A stretch of DNA of 64,000 nucleotides from assembly GCF_025380365.1 (NCBI RefSeq), contig NZ_JAOCQF010000004.1, forward strand, positions 1 to 64,000, given 5' to 3'. Below, one piece after another: positions 62,443-64,000 of this stretch. The notes under the pieces are model-generated. The model saw nothing but the letters and a program-made list of their open reading frames with translations, searched no databases and was not told the origin of the DNA. The stretch's first letter is position 1. Each line of letters starts with the position of its first letter. The stretch comes from Albidovulum sediminis. Lineage in GTDB: Bacteria; Pseudomonadota; Alphaproteobacteria; Rhodobacterales; Rhodobacteraceae. The translations under genes were made by a program, and so were the position numbers.

Positions 62443-62964
62443 ATGAAATGCAACAAGCTGGTCGATGTCGGCCGGCGGCAGTTTCTGCGGGGTGGCGTCA
62501 TGAGTGCCGCCGGCGCAGCCGCGGCAACCATCGTCGCCCCGACGGCGGCCGCAGCACAATCGCTGGCCCGTGTCGATTATCCGTCGAACCGCCTCGCAAA
62601 CCTGTCCGACCTGAAGCTTAATGAGCCGATGGACATCGCCTATCCCGACGAGGGCAGTCCCGGCGTGCTCCTCAAGCTCGGCAGCGCCGTCGAGGGAGGC
62701 GTCGGTCCGGAGGGCGACATCGTGGCGTTTTCGGTCCTGTGCCCCCACAAGGGCTGGCCGCTCAGCTACAACGCCGGTGACAAGACGCTGAACTGCCCCG
62801 GCCACTTCAGCCGCTTCGACTGCGAGGCGGGCGGCCAGCAGACCTGGGGCCATGCCACCCAGAACCTGCCTCAGTTCGCGCTGCGCGTTGATGACGCGGG
62901 CGACATCTTCGCCGAAGGGGTGGACGAGCTGATCTACGGCCGTCTGTCCAACGTGCTGGCATAA
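62443..62964 (+). CDS. aioB: Arsenite oxidase small (Rieske) subunit AioB
   Basis: 173 residues from the ATG at 62443 (AGGGAGG upstream). A Tat signal (GRRQFLRGGVMSAAGAAAATI) exports the folded complex with AioA. The Rieske [2Fe-2S] ligands are C100-P-H102 and C118-P-G-H121. The two extra cysteines that form a disulfide in the Alcaligenes protein are Trp105 and Gly120 here, as known for some alphaproteobacterial AioB. It passes electrons from AioA to cytochrome c. It ends 14 bases before aioA. Confidence 0.95.
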   Translation: MKCNKLVDVGRRQFLRGGVMSAAGAAAATIVAPTAAAAQSLARVDYPSNRLANLSDLKLNEPMDIAYPDEGSPGVLLKLGSAVEGGVGPEGDIVAFSVLCPHKGWPLSYNAGDKTLNCPGHFSRFDCEAGGQQTWGHATQNLPQFALRVDDAGDIFAEGVDELIYGRLSNVLA

Positions 62965-62978
62965 GGAGGGCTGATTCA

Positions 62979-64000
62979 ATGGCTTACAAGCGTCAAATCG
63001 ATCGCCTGCCGATCATCCCGGCCGACGCCAAGGTGCAGAACGTAACCTGCCACTACTGCATCGTGGGCTGCGGCTACAAGGCCTACACCTGGCCGATCAA
63101 CCGTCAGGGAACGGCTCAATCAAACTGGTCGGGCGGAGACCTCAGCCTGCAACAGGACATGGAAACAGACGCCTGGTATGCGCCCTCCATGTTCAACGTC
63201 GTGAAGCAGAACGGCCAGAACGTGAATCTGGTCATCAAACCGGATCATGATTGCGTGGTAAACGCCGGACTCGGTTCGGTCCGGGGCGCGCGCATGGCCG
63301 AGAACCGCCGATCGGACGTTTCGGGCACGCAGCAGCAGCGCCTGACCGACCCCCTCGTCTGGCGTTACGGCACCTGGCAACCTACCACCTGGGAAGACGC
63401 GCTCGACCTTGTGGCGCGTGTCACCGCCCGGGTGATCGACAAGGACGACGAGGACGACCTTTTCGTCTCGATGTTCGACCACGGCGGCAGCGCCGGCGGT
63501 TATGAGAACACCTGGGGGACCGGCAAGCTCTACTTCGGGTCGATGAAGGTGAAGCACTGCCGCATCCACAACCGGCCAGCCTACAACTCGGAAGTCCATT
63601 CCAGCCGCGATATGGGCGTGGACGAGCTGAACTACGGCTACTCCGACTACGAGGTGACCGACACGATCTTCCTTGTTGGTGCCAATCCAATCGAGACGCA
63701 GACGAACCTGTTCCTCAATCACATGATGCCGGGGATGCGGAACGGTGCGCGGGTGCTCGTCGTCGATCCGCGCCGGACAGTGTCGATCAACGCCTGCGAG
63801 GAGGTGGCGGGCGCTGAAAACGTGCTCCACCTGCAGATCAATTCGGGCACCGACCTCGCGCTTTTCAACGCCCTCTTCACCCACATCGCCGATCAGGGCT
63901 GGGTAGATGCAGACTTCATCGCCGCCTCGACCTTCGCCGACGGTATCGCCGTGCCCGAAGATGAAGCGCATCCGGCCAATCTGGGCTCGTTCGAGGCCGC
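62979..64000 (+). CDS. aioA: Arsenite oxidase large molybdopterin subunit AioA (partial)
   Basis: The first 340 codons; the gene leaves the right edge (full length is about 830-850 residues). AAGGAGGG precedes the ATG. C24-x2-C27-x3-C31 (CHYCIVGC) binds the [3Fe-4S] cluster. Family segments include GCGYKAYTWPINRQGT, FDHGGSAGGYENTWGTGKLYF, IHNRPAYNSEVHSSRDMG and LVGANPIETQTNLFLNH. AioA oxidises arsenite to arsenate in the periplasm at a bis-MGD molybdenum site. It has no signal and is exported with AioB through Tat. Confidence 0.96.
   Translation, partial: MAYKRQIDRLPIIPADAKVQNVTCHYCIVGCGYKAYTWPINRQGTAQSNWSGGDLSLQQDMETDAWYAPSMFNVVKQNGQNVNLVIKPDHDCVVNAGLGSVRGARMAENRRSDVSGTQQQRLTDPLVWRYGTWQPTTWEDALDLVARVTARVIDKDDEDDLFVSMFDHGGSAGGYENTWGTGKLYFGSMKVKHCRIHNRPAYNSEVHSSRDMGVDELNYGYSDYEVTDTIFLVGANPIETQTNLFLNHMMPGMRNGARVLVVDPRRTVSINACEEVAGAENVLHLQINSGTDLALFNALFTHIADQGWVDADFIAASTFADGIAVPEDEAHPANLGSFEA

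Overview
The window is GC-rich chromosome from an alphaproteobacterium, most likely a member of the Rhodobacteraceae. The main support is the cluster hemN / fnrL / ccoNOQP / ccoGHIS with FNR boxes, an arrangement familiar from Rhodobacter and relatives. A CycM/cy-type membrane cytochrome c, the YejABEF-type peptide importer and an NADH-dehydrogenase-like/SelD fusion agree with this. No photosynthesis genes lie in the window, and species cannot be assigned from it.

Layout. (1) 1-5.0 kb: 3' end of tuf, two small exported paralogous proteins that share an upstream motif, a VOC protein, a Tat-exported small subunit with a GMC flavoprotein, tRNA-Trp and, on the minus strand, 4.5S RNA with a clear promoter. 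(2) 5-12 kb: housekeeping genes (TauE-type exporter, HAD phosphatase, CpdB-type nucleotidase, nudC, SRPBCC protein, pheA, membrane cytochrome c). (3) 12-19 kb: yejABEF operon and a glycosyltransferase. (4) 19-32.3 kb: microaerobic block with hemN, fnrL, an MttB-family protein, a tandem universal stress protein, ccoNOQP and ccoGHIS. Four FNR boxes sit before hemN/fnrL, usp, ccoN and ccoG, so FnrL probably controls low-oxygen respiration, its assembly and anaerobic haem synthesis together. (5) 32.3-43.8 kb: D,D-carboxypeptidase, HAD, clpS, a methyltransferase, an SDR without its catalytic residues, tandem lipoproteins and haem genes hemF, hemE and hemC. Between hemF and hemE lies an unusual locus: an HPr-kinase-like/PqqD-like fusion, a translationally coupled 36-residue ORF, and two short proteins with a nearly identical twin-arginine leader but unrelated tails. 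(6) 43.8-57.1 kb: a GlcD-type FAD oxidase, an N-methylproline-demethylase-like flavoprotein, tesA with ybbA-ybbP, copA, mnmH and the NDH-SelD fusion (selenouridine pathway). (7) 57.2-64 kb: tRNA-Met with a decayed tyrosine integrase running into its 3' end, an IS3-type fragment, an ArsR-type regulator whose tail runs into that fragment, and aioX-aioS-aioR-aioB-aioA for periplasmic arsenite oxidation (aioA leaves the window). This end looks like one edge of an integrated arsenic island.

Most promising leads: the HprK/PqqD-fusion peptide locus (39.1-41.6 kb), with an intrinsic terminator in one peptide gene's leader; the AioR regulator, whose AAA+ domain lacks the GAFTGA loop and Walker B acids, together with two perfect palindromes before aioB; and the shared 20-base motif before the two small exported paralogues. 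All functional calls come from reading the sequence by eye and from recalled family knowledge; no database search was run.
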